Assembly: GCF_037975245.1 (NCBI RefSeq)
Contig: NC_092569.1
Coordinates: 18,023,501-18,087,500, forward strand
Direction of reading: 5' to 3'
DNA: 64,000 bases
From: Apostichopus japonicus
Lineage: Eukaryota; Echinodermata; Holothuroidea; Aspidochirotida; Stichopodidae
This document shows, one piece after another, positions 38,121 to 51,320 of this stretch. The position numbers and the translations under genes are program-made. Below the pieces are notes generated by a model. It did no database searches. It saw only the letters and a list, made by a program, of their open reading frames with translations, and was not told where the DNA came from. The stretch's first letter is position 1, and each line of letters opens with the position of its first letter.

Positions 38121-41100
38121 TCAGGATCGAGGTCGTATCTTCATTTCCGTCGACTGTATGTTGTAATGACCGCCAGGGAAGTTATACCAATAAATGGTAT
38201 AAGATCCAGTGTATGGTCTATTGAGGTCACAATAATAACAATAATAATTGTACCACCATCCGGATTTGTAATAAGAGGCACAGTGATAATAAGAATAACC
38301 ATCGTTGTCACGGTCACGTGTAGAGAATGCTCCTCCATTGTGATAACTATGACCTAGTGCGTTGTAACCTAGATAAGCAAACAGAAAGAAAAGGGTCAAT
38401 GAAAGCATTGTCACTGAATGTATGTATGAAAACTGCAACAAGTATAACTCAATTTTAGTATATGACACGAAGACTGAATGGTTACATCATAGAATCGAGT
38501 GTGTTTTATTTAAATATTAAGACACCCTTTTACAAACAATGGGCAAGTCGTTCACAGGAAATTAAAGTTATTTAAGTTATTTTATTTAGAAGAGCATGTG
38601 TAAAGATTGGCATCAGTTTGTGGGAGTTCAACATGGACCTCATTTACATATTCAAAGAGGGTACACACAGTGAAAGGTTCTTAAAGGTCCTTGTCACCTC
38701 ATTTATTTTACATGTTATAATATTTGTAAAAGAAGTAGTTACAATGTTTTGGATTTTCGTAAATCGGAACTCATTCTTTTAACATGATTTGACCTTATTC
38801 AAATCGAAAGACCTCATTTTAATATCAACCAATTGTTTAATAACTGTTTATATAACTGTGATTCGATGCCTACAATTTTGACTTTCAGACTTTGACTGGA
38901 GTACTTATGTATATATATATAAGGATTCCAAATATTAGCACAATGATTAAAGCTCCACTTGCGGAAAAAATAACCGTTTTATATCTTACGAGGGAGACTT
39001 TTACGTAATATTTGGGCATTATAAGTCTCTCCATTTTTCTTTGTTTTAGATTTGTCATAAAAATTGGAAAGGTATACTTGAAATAATAATGTTCAGTTAC
39101 TTCGATATCTCCCAACTATAACAGAAAAAAAACAGTGTCCCCCCCCCAAAAAAAAACTTGTCTGGTTTACATTATTGGTTGCTAAAAGTAATCGATTTGA
39201 AATTATCGCTACACTATTCTGGAAATTAACTTTCTGAAATAAACGACACATGAGTGTAGAAATTTATATATTTCATGTTATAGCATGTGATAGATTGTTC
39301 AATACAACTGTTCATTCTCGAAGTAATAGACTGACGTTGGTACGAATTACTGTGACGATCGATCATGTATAGTGTAGAAGCCTATTACGTACCATTCGCA
39401 GCCATACATAATCTCGTAAGAGTGAATTAGGTTTGAAATCAAATAAGTATATCGTCTTTCGCCATGTAACTGTTTTCAACTGGTGCGAACTTAAAAGTTG
39501 CTGTTTTTTCGGTTTTTACTGTACTCTGCCTACTACTATATCTTGGTATCTCTCCAAGGACCAGGTAAACACAGCTAAAGACCATAGTCTATGACTCTAA
39601 AATTGAAACATTATCTCTGTGATCTACATGAGATAAGATATTTGGTTATATGTGGGTTTCTTTTCTATGTCGAGGCAAATGAATTGAAGAAAGTTTTCCA
39701 GATCATAGAATATGGTTACGTCTTATGTGTAGTTTAAGTATTTTCAAGGTTTAATTGAACCAGAAAATGAGCACATGATTTTAATATATCTGGACTATCC
39801 GTTCTTGATAGTCATGATAAGTCTATTATAAAATCTAAGTATTTGTAATCTCTAATATAGCACGTTGAAAAATTAGAATTGCTCTGAATAGTTGCCAAGT
39901 GCATCCGTTATGATGATCATATGCACATCAGATTGTAGAATCTACTTGGAGAAAGAAGATAAAATGGAACTCACCTGCTGTACTTGAAGAGTCATAACCA
40001 CTGATACTTAGTCTGAAATTAGTATCCACATTGCCCACGCTGAAGGAGCTATACTTAGCAAAGTGATGTTGCCCAGATTTTGAAACGAAATCAATCCTTA
40101 GCTCATATTGACCTTGGCTCGTCAATGCTGCAAGTTTATCGTTGCCAAGCCAGAAATTGCCGTCGGCAGTTCCGAATCCCTCTCTGTATTCATTCCAATC
40201 TCTGTGAAAACTCAAACTACTGTCAACGCGTCGCTGGAAAACCTGTAATTATAGTAACACAAACAAAAAGTTAGACGCAACAATATATCAACTAATTTTA
40301 TTACATTTTAAGATGCTTGCAATTATCCCAGTTGAGATACCCTCCAAAGTTCATTCAGTTTACATGATTGCGTTGTGATGTGTATAACCCATGGATCTGA
40401 AAGAAGTATCATCATGCATAATACTTCTACTTTAAAAAAAGCAGACCAACGTTCGCAAGCCAAAATAAGTACACTTAAGACAGATGTTCTCTCGACATAC
40501 TGGTGTCAATAAACCAAATTAATATGCAAACAGTCCTATCCTATTTGTTAAGTTGGCTTTAATCGTCACAAACTAATGATAACATAATAATAGTAATAAC
40601 TATTTAAGAAATAATAATAGTAACAATTGTGTTTTCATCAGTGACAAAAGAGAAAGAATACAACTTCCTTTCCTTTCTTATCCTTAAAAATGACAATAAC
40701 AGATACATACCAACCAACCACCTCCATCAGAGACGTCACACAATACTTGAAATGGGTTGCCTGTCCACCCTGCTGGTTGTATAAGTCGAATGCTGTCGGA
40801 GTCCTCTGTACTATATGCTTGGCAGTCTGATGCAGTAGCCCGATCACATTGGACCCCGTCTCCAGTGTATCCTACGTTACAATAACACTGTGATAAGCCT
40901 TGTCGTTCCTCACAGTAACCATTGGGACTGCACCGGTATGTGTCATCACAGCTCAACTGACCGCTGTTGCAGGAACATCGTTTGGTACAAGAAGGGTTCA
41001 CATATACTTCACCTTCCTAACGAGATAAAACGGTACGCCTTGTCAAGTAGATGCAAAATAATAATATCCTTCAATGGGAATACTCAATGTTCCATGTCGA

Positions 41101-44100
41101 GGTATAACGAGCAGTGCAATAGGTGGCATTCATTCATAAAATTAGAGCAGCTGCAGGGTAAAGATTTAACGTTTTTAAAATGTATCATTTCAAGCACCAT
41201 AATAACTGTTTTGTTCCAGCTTTTCTTCTCATTGTAAATTAGTTTGATACGTAAATATTTAGGAATGGTATCTTACCGCTAGGACTACTCCTTGACCGTT
41301 CTCTGCTTCCTCTATGAAACAACTACAATTCTCTCTTGGTACACAGTCTTCCCCGTCCATCAGGAACCCATCGGGACACACGCAAGTGGGTGTGCTAGAG
41401 CATGATTCGGTACATGTAGGATCGGCACATGAACCTTCACATTTACACCTGTTGAGAACCTTGTTGGTGGGACACCACTCGATGCATGGGTCTGGAATAG
41501 GAATAAAGATTAAGTTACGACATCAAAAAGGAAAGCTTTATGCAAAGTGTACAATGATCTATTATCTCAATAACACATCATGTTCATAAATTATCATTTG
41601 ATATTGTATAAAAATGGGAAACATGCTTCACAGCTAAAACGACATATCTAAATAAACCAATGAAATAAATAGCAAACCGCTCTCTGCCCTTACCAGATGA
41701 ACAAAATACATCGATTTATGAAGAAACTAAGTCTGAGCTAAGTGCTTGATAGCAGTGGCCAACAACGTGCTCATGAAAGTAAATTTACATGCTGCAAAAT
41801 GAATATTAAATATTACTACGAGCTCATTCATCTAGAGATACCTTGGTTAATGGCATGGATGTAAGGTTGGTTCAGGTGGGAAGTATATCGTTAGTAAGCG
41901 AAACGTTCCCGCTCTGTATCACACCGCAGATCAAACATATTAATATCATCGAATTATTGAAACATGTGTGAACAGCAAAAATCGCAATATTTTAATTTCA
42001 CTGTTTAACGGTTAGCAAACATATTAAATGTCACTTCGGGCGAGAAACGTGTCCAGTTAAGAAGTGTATTAGTTTAATAACCCACCTGCTGTTCCGGTAT
42101 ACTCTCCGGTGCTAACCAGTTTGTAATGACTGAAGCTGTCACTGATGCGGAAAGTTTCATACGTCACGAAGAATGAACAACCGGATTCTGTAGTTAGATC
42201 CATGCGTAGCTGATATTTCCTCTGATTGGTGATGTAGGATATCTTCTCATTGCCGAGCCAAAATTCATGAGAAAGGAAACCAAAACCGTTTTCATATTCG
42301 TCCCAAGTACGATTGAAGTTGATTGAATTATCCTCTCGTCTCTGTATGACCTGTTGAAATAATTGGAAACATCAAAGTATCAAACTGATTGAATTTTAAG
42401 ATCGTTAGTTATTACCTGTAAGACAAGTGTGAAACAAAAGAAACGCAAAATTATACTGAAACATGGAACAAACAACCTGCAGGAAGAGAAGAATGAGATA
42501 AATTAAATATAAACAAATTAAAATCACTCACAAACCACACCCAATGTATATTGATGCGAATACTATATAAATATTACCAATATATGAGTTGTGTCATCTT
42601 CGCCAATTTAGTATTCTTATTGAAGTCAGGAATATGTGGAAAGTATTAAAACGTATTGGAAAACCATGTAGGAATATAAGTATGGTGCAGACTGCTTTTG
42701 CGAAAGAGCATGACAGATGATTCGACCAACCTCTTTTTGTAAGACATAAATATTGTGTAAAGCTTGCTGAGCCCAATATAACATCAAACTATATATTATT
42801 ACATCATAATAATATGAAAAGTTCTGTAGTATGAGAAATGTATTATTTCAACAAGAATAATTTCAATTGGGGTGACAATTTTGCAATGTAAATACAATAT
42901 TCACAGTATAAAATACAACACCTACCGTCCATCCACCATCACCTAGACTGTTGTTACAAGATACTTCAAAAGGTTCAGGATAGCCGTCTGGTTTGATGAC
43001 GTAAACACCATCGTTTCTAGACGATGGACATTGGCTTAGCACTTCATGGCAGTCTCGTGGATATTCAGCACGTTGGTAGAGGAAAAACGATGACGCTAAA
43101 AGGAAAAAGTAACACAACATAACCATGACTTACATCAAGCTAAGAGGTTTCATAGCTCCGGAGACACTTGTTTGACAACAGAGATCACATAGCCTACCTT
43201 TAGTGTTTACTTTGTCAATGTTCACAACCACTTGCGTCATTTCCTGATCACGTTATAAAAGTTTGGCATGGGCAATTACGAAGATGTGATTTTAAGATCT
43301 AGTTACTATTACTTACTGATCTGTACTATTTCAAACATTTTCCATTTTTTTTTTAAATGAAGTCACTCGTTTTATCTTATATCCCTGAACAATTTGGTAA
43401 GTTAAGCATTTGAATAATACATAGCAAATTAAAAACCTCATTTTAAAGACGATCAATATTTTTTTTAACGAATTTCGTTTCCTATACATCATAATTTTCA
43501 TACACAAAAAGGTACTAAAGTAAACAAATTATCTTTCAAAAATTAAAAGTCTTTGAAGTTATATAGTGCTTATTATACTTACAATTGATATGTTAACAAC
43601 ATATGATATCTTTGAAGATACTTCCCAAACGATTTGTATATCATATACGTTTATAATTGTTTGGAAATTCTCCAAATGTTATTATATAGTTGTATCTTAA
43701 AGACAAACAATATTACTTTCACTCGTCTTTGGAAGTTAGCTTGTGGTTGGGGCAATGGGGAAGGAGAATGGAGAGGGGAGAGGATATACGGGTAAGAAAA
43801 TGCTACAACGTTGTTAACGTTTTGAAATTTTTAATATGATAGAAATTAACATGATAGAAATGCTACAATATTGCTATAACGTTGCTACAACGTTGTTAAC
43901 GTTATGAAGGTGTTAATATGATAGAAGTTAACATAAAACATTTTTAGAATTAACATTCTTCAGAAATTAACATTCTTTGAAATAAAAAGTCTTTGAAGTT
44001 ACATATTGCTTATTATACTCACAAATGTTATGTTAACAAAATATGATATCTTTGAGGATACTTCCCAAACGATTTGTATATCATATACGTTCATAATTGT

Positions 44101-47100
44101 TTGGAAATTCTCCAAATGTTATTATATAGTTTTATCTCAAAGAAAAACAATATTATTTTCACTCGTCTTTGGAGGTTAGCTTGTGGTTGGGGTAAAGGGG
44201 AAGGAGAGGGGAGAAGGGAGAAGAGATAAGGTAAAGAAAATGCTATAACGTTGTTAACGTTTTGAAGTTTTTAATATGATAGAAACACTTACTTAACGTT
44301 TGGTCTCCGTAGTCACTAATGCTCCTTTGACGTTCCGGCTAAAATAAGGTCAAAAATATGTATTAACAATGATCGTCCAATAAGTACAGGGTACAATTAT
44401 ATAGTAAAATATGTCAACGTTACATTTTTCTTATTTTCCATTGTCCTATATTTAGGTTAGTCCAAGTTTTATTTTATTTTCTCATATATCAATTGCAACA
44501 TCACACATAGCTGCTTGTTATTTAAGACAAGTTAGAGAAGAGTTATTGACGCAGTTATGTATCTGTATTAGTAGATAGCCGCCGTTTATTGAATACAAAA
44601 AGAAAAACAATATAGATACGACAAAGTTTGGTTGAGTTGTAGAGGAGTATGACAATAAATATGATAAGCAGTTTTAATTTTTACGTGAATTCAGGTGAAT
44701 ATTGAAGATTAAAAGTTATCCGATAAAGATGTCACTTCTCTCAGTACAAAACGCAAGCGATGAAAGTTTAGGTTTGAGTTTAGCATTGTCTTGAAAACAT
44801 ATTTTGTTTTGTTTTAATATCCCATATATTCAGGTTATTTTTATGCCCATCAATTTCTTCTAGACAATGAACATTTACTATATGCCCATTAGGTATCACG
44901 TTCTTGATATGACTTTTATAGTTTAAAACATTTTTTTTTTAAGGAGACCTATTGGTTAATAAAGATTTGGTTCTAATGTATAAAAACGTTCGATAGAATT
45001 TTTGTAGAAAACATAATTATATCAAAGAACCGTTAGAATCTTCATAATAACATATTTTTCTTGTAAATTGTTTAATTAATTAATTCACATGAAACAAGTT
45101 CATAAAAATACTTTGCAAATTTCACATCTGCATTTTGTTATCGCGAATTTGGATTAAATGGAAATTGTTCTTTGTACTGACAACGAAAAAATGTATAACC
45201 TTTACACACATTAAATGATCGGGATTATTAATAGAGCAAATTCTTTTTTTGATATCATGCAGCTGTTTGGGATAAATCTGAAAAAGATGAAAATTTGTGG
45301 CGACAACGAACTGACAACGACATCAGCAATTAAATCAATTGCCAATTCTTACAACAGCAACGTTTGGATGAGTAAAGTTAGTGTATCTTTTGATTTTCTT
45401 TATTGCCATTGTTCATTTACCTTAACTTAGTATACAACCTAAATATATTATACTAGTTAAGTAGTTAATTAAGTCGACAGCGTATTTAATGTAACGGAAT
45501 TGGAACAATTTTCTTTAATCGACTATGCATCTTTAGAGCTTACGAAACATTCTATGAAAAGGTAGATTAAACATGTTTGACAGCCACCGAGAACGCTTTT
45601 TGATATTACAAAGAACAAAATGTACACAATACGCTAATCGTTTGACGTTTATTGCAGCAGTTTGTTAATCTTTAGTTTTCATCGTTAACTTTAGAGAAGA
45701 AACTACCTCTAAGAAAATGCTATCATTATTCCGTTATTTAACTAAGTATTTTGTAGAATTGTTAACTTAAACATTGTCCTTTAAATTTTGAAAAACGTTG
45801 TCTGGGCATAGACGAAAAAATCAAATTGACAGGCATTTATCAATTATCATGTAACTAAAGTAACTGTTCATGACCTTAAGTTTGACTTAATAATGAGATA
45901 GCAAAATGTATTGTCTTATAACTTAGAGTTGACTTGAAAAAAAATGACTTGAACACTTATTCTAAGTTCAAAAGCAGGCATCCTGCGTAATGACTTTTTC
46001 AATAAAATTGTTCACACAATAATTAAAAAAAATTATTAACTACTTCGATACGTTATCATAATATTTCGACAAGTTTTCTAAGTTCAGGAGTTGACATCCT
46101 GGGCATTGACTTTTTTGCAAAAGACTACAACGGTACATTATCATGATTTTCTAATAAAGTAAATCAAGAAGAATTTGGGTGACAGAATATTAAACTGCGT
46201 TCCCAGAGACAGAAAGGACTATTGTTTTAGAAAGATTGTGTGTTTTACCAAATAAGTGAAACTCAAAGAAAATGGCTCTTTCATATCCACTGGGTGTTTA
46301 TAAGATATAGTTAAAGTTTTCAAGAAGGCAAATGTTCGTCAAAGCTGAATATTCTCAGATATCTATTCAAAATCGCACCGCCTGAATCTTCGATATCTCC
46401 AAATGACGGACAGAAAAAGTACTGTTGTTTTTTGGGTTTTTTTTTACTCGTTAGTAAATGTTAACAAACCAAATATGCGTTGTCAAGATTTCTCTTTTGT
46501 TTAATATTTTGTAACATTTTCATGATGCGAAATAGCGGAATTTAAATATATGTACATCAACATATTAAAACAACGTGTCAGAAGTAGAGTCAAATGTTGT
46601 TTCCTATAATTAGCAGGCGTCTACGAAAAAGTCTAGACTTTTCAAAGTAAAGTCAGTTTATGAGTCGGATCGGGATTTTCAAGATTAAAGACATTTATTG
46701 ATTTAAGCACTTAATCATAACTAATCTAAGTGTAAATATTACAACGTAAGCATTTGGTAAGATAAAATGTTTGTTGTGTAAAAAATGTCGTTAAATAGTA
46801 TTTATTCAGTAACTCTCCCATTGCCATCAAATATAGACATTTAAACAAAAGAAAGGAAAAATAAAAATCTTAGGCTATATGAATTAACATTTTTATTTTA
46901 TGTGGATAAGGGAAATTTAGTTATTAAATGATATATAGATCAACCTTAGATTTCAACTGAAGTAGCCGTAAAGTAGAAAGTCTCGGTTTAGCCGTGTAAA
47001 TGTTAATAAATCAGTAAAGAAGTAGAAAAAAGGGTTGGGGTATTAACGGGTTAGATTATCGGTTGGAGCATTACAGACATACTTTAGTAAGACAAGTATA

Positions 47101-47943
47101 CAATATAGGTCATTGCTTTAACGTTCTAAACCTCTTCAATTCATGTTGCTGTGGTAGATTAGCCTATATAAAAGCAACGATTTTCTATTTATGGTATTTA
47201 TAGGTATATTATTTTAATATTGAATTTTTCTTTCGATTTCCTCCGTGTCTGTCAAAATATAACGTTTCTATAACAACGCCACAAAAAAGCGCAATAATTC
47301 AAGTATATTAAGTACAAATCGCGGCTAACTAAGATACTCAGCATTTTTTTTGTTTTCAACGACAATGTATTTTACTGTTCACAGTGTGTCTATATTTCGC
47401 AGATTAAATTTATATGAATTAATGATATGTACTTCAATTGAAAGAATCCATCTGATGGTTTCTTGAACAGAGTCATTATTATAGAAATTAAGGGAATAAT
47501 GTAAAATATACCCGTTTGGTAAATGTGTTCTATATCTACTGTTTGATTAACTAATAGAAAACTCAATACGCGAAACGATAAATTAACAACCAGTACGTGT
47601 GACTAAATCAAATTCGACTTTATTATTACTGTTAGTTAGCATTTTTGAAGTAATATTGTTAACGCTTAGATAAGTAAATCGCTAACAGAGAATGTAGAAA
47701 GGTTTAACATTGCAGATCGAAAACAATCAATTGAGTACTGCTTAAACATCGAAACGGTACAGATGTTACAACTGAAATGTAAAAGTAAAGGGAAAACTTA
47801 CCCCTCCTTGAGAAGACACGCTGCTGGAAATATAAATGATGAGAAACAGAAAGGTTAAACCTCCACGATGTCTTCTAAACAAGTACAACATTGTGCAAAG
47901 TTACCTCTTGCAGTATAAAGTTGGAATGAATGTCAAATCTATA
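38121..47943 (-). CDS. M2: chimeric FReD(A-B)-TIL-EGF-FReD gene
   Basis: Minus-strand exons: 47943-47905, 47823-47802, 44338-44293 (propeptide), 43095-42926 (A1), 42350-42086 (B1), 41491-41277 (TIL), 41016-40711 (VWC/EGF plus A2), 40242-39975 (B2), 38368-38121 (C2, stop TGA). After the first base the exons give 525 residues in one open frame. Approximate positions: small exons 1-20, propeptide 21-35 (PERQRSISDYGDQTL), FReD A1 36-92, B1 93-180, TIL 181-245, VWC/EGF 253-310, second FReD 312-525. C2 has FSTRDRDNDGYSYYHCASYY, SGWWYN, YTGSYTIYW and TEMKIRPRS, closer to the canonical FReD end than P1-P3 and rich in tyrosine. The codon that is ATG in M1 and M3 near the start of the first exon is ATA here, supporting an undiscovered upstream signal-peptide exon. 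No disabling mutation seen. Confidence 0.88.
41277..41491 (-). CDS. M2 TIL-domain exon
   Basis: Same 215-nt length, phases and cysteine pattern as the M1 TIL exon; by eye the codons differ at few places (for example the CVCPDGFLMDGED region carries a histidine-type codon change, CVCPDGFLMDGED retained). It joins B1 (phase 1) to the VWC/EGF exon (phase 0) without a stop. Confidence 0.83.
43545..44290. repeat. Intronic tandem duplication in M2
   Basis: Equivalent of the M1 intronic duplication, two units at about 43545-43860 and 43983-44290, immediately before the propeptide exon in genome order. Confidence 0.75.
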
Positions 47944-48544
47944 CTGCTACAATTACGCCCGATACGAAATGACCCGGGATAATACAGTGGTGCTAGGCAA
48001 CCATTCTCATACCGATTCGTTTAGATATATTATTATGATATTAGTATTCCTGTCAGGGGAAGTCGGTGTGGCTCCATGTGGTTTGTGATCATATGTCATG
48101 GCACCATTACAGTACGGTACAAGTTAATACCTTAAAAGGTATTGAAATGATGCAATACCATACGTCATGTTTAGTGTTCATGTCTTGGCATCGTTAAGCT
48201 AAACAATATGACATATAATGACATATTAATAAGTATAAAGCATCGCAAAATTGTAAGTATTGCTGTGGCATAACCAACCAAATTACCGATCGGATTGGTT
48301 TACAAAACCACCCCCCCCCCTCCCTTGCTCCTTGTAATCCCGCCAATACAGTAGGGTGAGGTATAGTAAACTAGCCATAGGAATTTACAATCCATCTGAC
48401 AGGTCAACGATGTCAGATATGATTATTAGATCTCTTTTCTTATTCGAAATCCATATTTGATCGTTATATATGTGACGTATTTAAGCTCAAATCAGTAGCG
48501 ATTCTCTCGGTAATAATTCCCTCATTGATGATTCTTAACTTGAA

Positions 48545-48545
<1 letters not shown>

Positions 48546-48598
<53 letters not shown>
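48546..48598. repeat. (AT)n microsatellite
   Basis: About 50 bases of pure AT in the M2 5' flank. The corresponding M1 flank near 9030 lacks it and this is where near-continuous M1/M2 homology ends. Confidence 0.9.
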
Positions 48599-48603
<5 letters not shown>

Positions 48604-49690
48604 TATATCAACAAGATTCTGAAAGCATCAACTACATAATGAATCCACTGGGCAGCCCAAGCGGAAACACAAGTTTGTTTGCTTTTAGCGCCTTCTATTT
48701 CCTTTTCTTTTTCTTCTCCTTTCCGTGTTTGTCATTATATTTGGAGGCTGTATAAATGTGTATAGTGGTGAAGGTACAACGTGCAATGTTTATCTTAGGT
48801 AGCAACGACACTCCAATACACAAGAACCACTGCATGGTGTTTTGAAACTTGGGATTGAGTTCTCAGTATTCCTTTTCCGTTGCAAAAGAGCTTCTAGGAC
48901 AGCATTCTTGCGTCGATTTCGTCGAACTGTATGTCCATACTACCTGTTGATAAAATCCCATACAGCAAGCTCACGGTTCACCGACTTAAAGAATCATGTT
49001 TTCTTCAAAAGAATTATGATATTCTCCTCCCCCCAACCCCCAACCCCCACCGCAACCCAGCACCAAACAAACAATAACATTTTGCATACGTTTAAGAAGT
49101 TGACCAATGAGTGACAGCGCGCCATTTCTTGAACTTGAAAGGGGCTTTGAATGACCTTGTCATAAACTTCTGTCAAGTGGAACAGTTTACGCGATTCCCG
49201 AATATGTTTTATGTTTCTTTTAGTAACTTTTTGCATTGTTAGATCATTCAGCAAAATGAAAAAAAAAAGAACAATTAAGAAGGAAAAGAAAGCAGAAATA
49301 TTAAATTTTGCGTCTAACTATGAGTACGTACATCTGTAAATGTAGTACAATACATTAAATTAATGATATATGTATGTTTTTTTTTTAATAAAACATGTGG
49401 TGCATGTTCAAGCACCTTAGTTAAGTTTTGTGTACCTCCCTGCTTGTTGCTTAATCTCAGTTTCCGTTAAGTGTGAAATCAAGGACGTCATCCAACCGTA
49501 ACCTATTAACTCAGTTTTAAATCTTTTCCAGCAAATATTGTGCAAAATCCATAAATTCGTGCTCCTTAAAGACACTGTACATATATTTTCCACGTCGAGC
49601 TACAGTCTTTATACCCTGTTGCAAACCAGACACTTCTCAAGTCCTCTTTTCTCTAAGTGTCCATTCCCGTTACTTCCATTTCCAGTTTAT

Positions 49691-50585
49691 TATCTTTATA
49701 AGAGCAGAGGTAAATATTTCAGCACCCATGACAGAGATACTGACGGATTTCACGCAAATTGCGTCGTTCAAGTCTCAATGTGTGTTTGCCAAATTTATAT
49801 TTCGACTTTTCCAGCTTACTGCTTTAAAAGCGCAGTTAAATGACACCGTCCTTTGCAAGTTTTATATTAATATTCATTATTTTTATCGAGTTATCTGTCG
49901 TTAAACATTTTGAGCTGAATAAAATTCGCCAGATTTTCTAACGAGCCCGTAGATTCTACAAATTTGAATCAACATGTTCAAGCCCCGCCCGACAGACCAT
50001 GCGTGAATTAAATCTCTCTCTGTTTTGTTTACGACCGTAAGGCTCAGGACTTACTTTCACTTTCGTGGCTATCCAGTGTTGAATAGTGTATTTATTACGG
50101 TCTTACCGATGTAGCTTGTAAAATTATTTCCTTCCATACAATGAATGAACAGGTGTTTTCAGACTTTCCCTCCGTGTAATTGGGTAAAAAAGAGGACGAT
50201 ACGAGTATATATTGGTTACATTTGTGTAATGAACATGCTAATATGGGCGGTCACAGAGATCTTACGGTAAATCAATCGCGCCATAAGGGCAACAGAAAAT
50301 AATTTGTTTCTTTCGAATGCCACAGCTTTGCTCCATTAAGCCACCTAGTCAGAGTGCATTTAGAATAAGAAATATTGAGTATGCTGCGGAAGTTTGTTTT
50401 CCGAAATTCATCTGCAAACACGTATTGTATTGAGACTTTAAGCACCGAAGTGGCTGGTGGCACTTGATACACAATGTACAAATTGTTAAGGGGCACGATT
50501 TAACCATTTTCGGTACAGCAGTAGCTGTAAAGCTGTGTTCACGAATAATAACCTAAATGGATACTACAATGGAGACAAAATAGGA
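49691..50585 (+). pseudogene. Relic FReD terminal exon interrupted by an insertion (M2 flank)
   Basis: After a CATTTCCAG acceptor the frame reads YYLYKSRGKYFSTHDRDTDG and NCVV up to 49770, then stops matching. The match resumes at 50438 with KHRSGWWH, then in shifted frames SSSCKAVFTNNNLNGYYNG to about 50570. It aligns with the P3 terminal exon (NNWGKAFSTYDRDNDD, RHRSGWWH, SCHSVC, NLNGDYNG). A 660-base insert splits it, and frameshifts and a stop follow. Homologous to the relic at 10825. Confidence 0.75.
49771..50437. mobile_element. Non-autonomous insert with short terminal inverted repeats
   Basis: Begins AGTCTCAAT and ends ATTGAGACT, perfect 9-base inverted termini, inside the relic FReD exon. 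The uninterrupted copy at 10.9 kb reads GTTAAGCACC where this one has GTTCA|insert|TTAAGCACC, so a 3-base TCA/TTA target duplication is possible. No transposase frame; MITE-like, superfamily unassigned. Confidence 0.6.
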
Positions 50586-51320
50586 AAATAACTAAATACA
50601 AAAAAGAACCCAGTTCGCTGAATTATCCCGGTTCCGACTCCTGGCATTTCATATCAGCATGATGCAGCATGTTACTTTAAAGGTTTGCTACGCTAATTGC
50701 TGTTATGCACGTCTTACGTGGTTATGTATTATTATGCTAATTTGTAAACGTAGAGAACAATCAGTGCAGTTCCAAGATATGGTCGAGTAACCTTCCAGAA
50801 TGTTATATAAATTAGTTTGCAAGGAGTGGCTCGCTCTCTTCTCCCAGTGACAGCAGCCTGTACGTCGTCTTGTCGAAACAGCCATGAAGTCTGCCTAGCA
50901 CTAACAAAAACCCACCTTTAGGTTCCGGCCTTTCTTCACCAGGCCAACCAATCTGTGTGTAACTCTGTCTAGATTCTCTTTTGTATACCACCATGTTCCT
51001 GTTTTCTTCTGTACTGTTATTTACCTGACATGGTCCTGTTCTCTTCCGGAACTGTTATTTACATAAAGCACCTCTCTGAAGCTTCCAGACCCCCCCCCTA
51101 CCCATGTTACTTGATCGAACACCGACTTCCCTGGGATGTGACACCCGACGAAGAGCCCAGCGGTAGCCGAGGTACCTTCACGCGTTAAGCTAACTTTAAG
51201 TATACCGGTACTAAATGGAGACTACAATGGAGGCAAAATAGGAAAATAGCTAAATACAAAAAAAAGGGAACCGGATTGCTGAATTATCCCGGTGCCGACT
51301 CCTGGCATTTCATATCAGTA
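50538..51320. repeat. Direct repeat pair around a 540-base segment
   Basis: About 115-125 bases at 50545-50664 recur at 51207-51320: AAATGGATACTACAATGGAG / AAATGGAGACTACAATGGAG, then AGGAAAATA, GAATTATCCCGG and CCGACTCCTGGCATTTCATA. Both copies include the last codons of the relic FReD exon. The unique middle part contains a twofold 37-base repeat (TCCTGTTTTCTTCTG / TCCTGTTCTCTTCCG with CTGTTATTTAC) at about 50993-51065. Confidence 0.75.
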
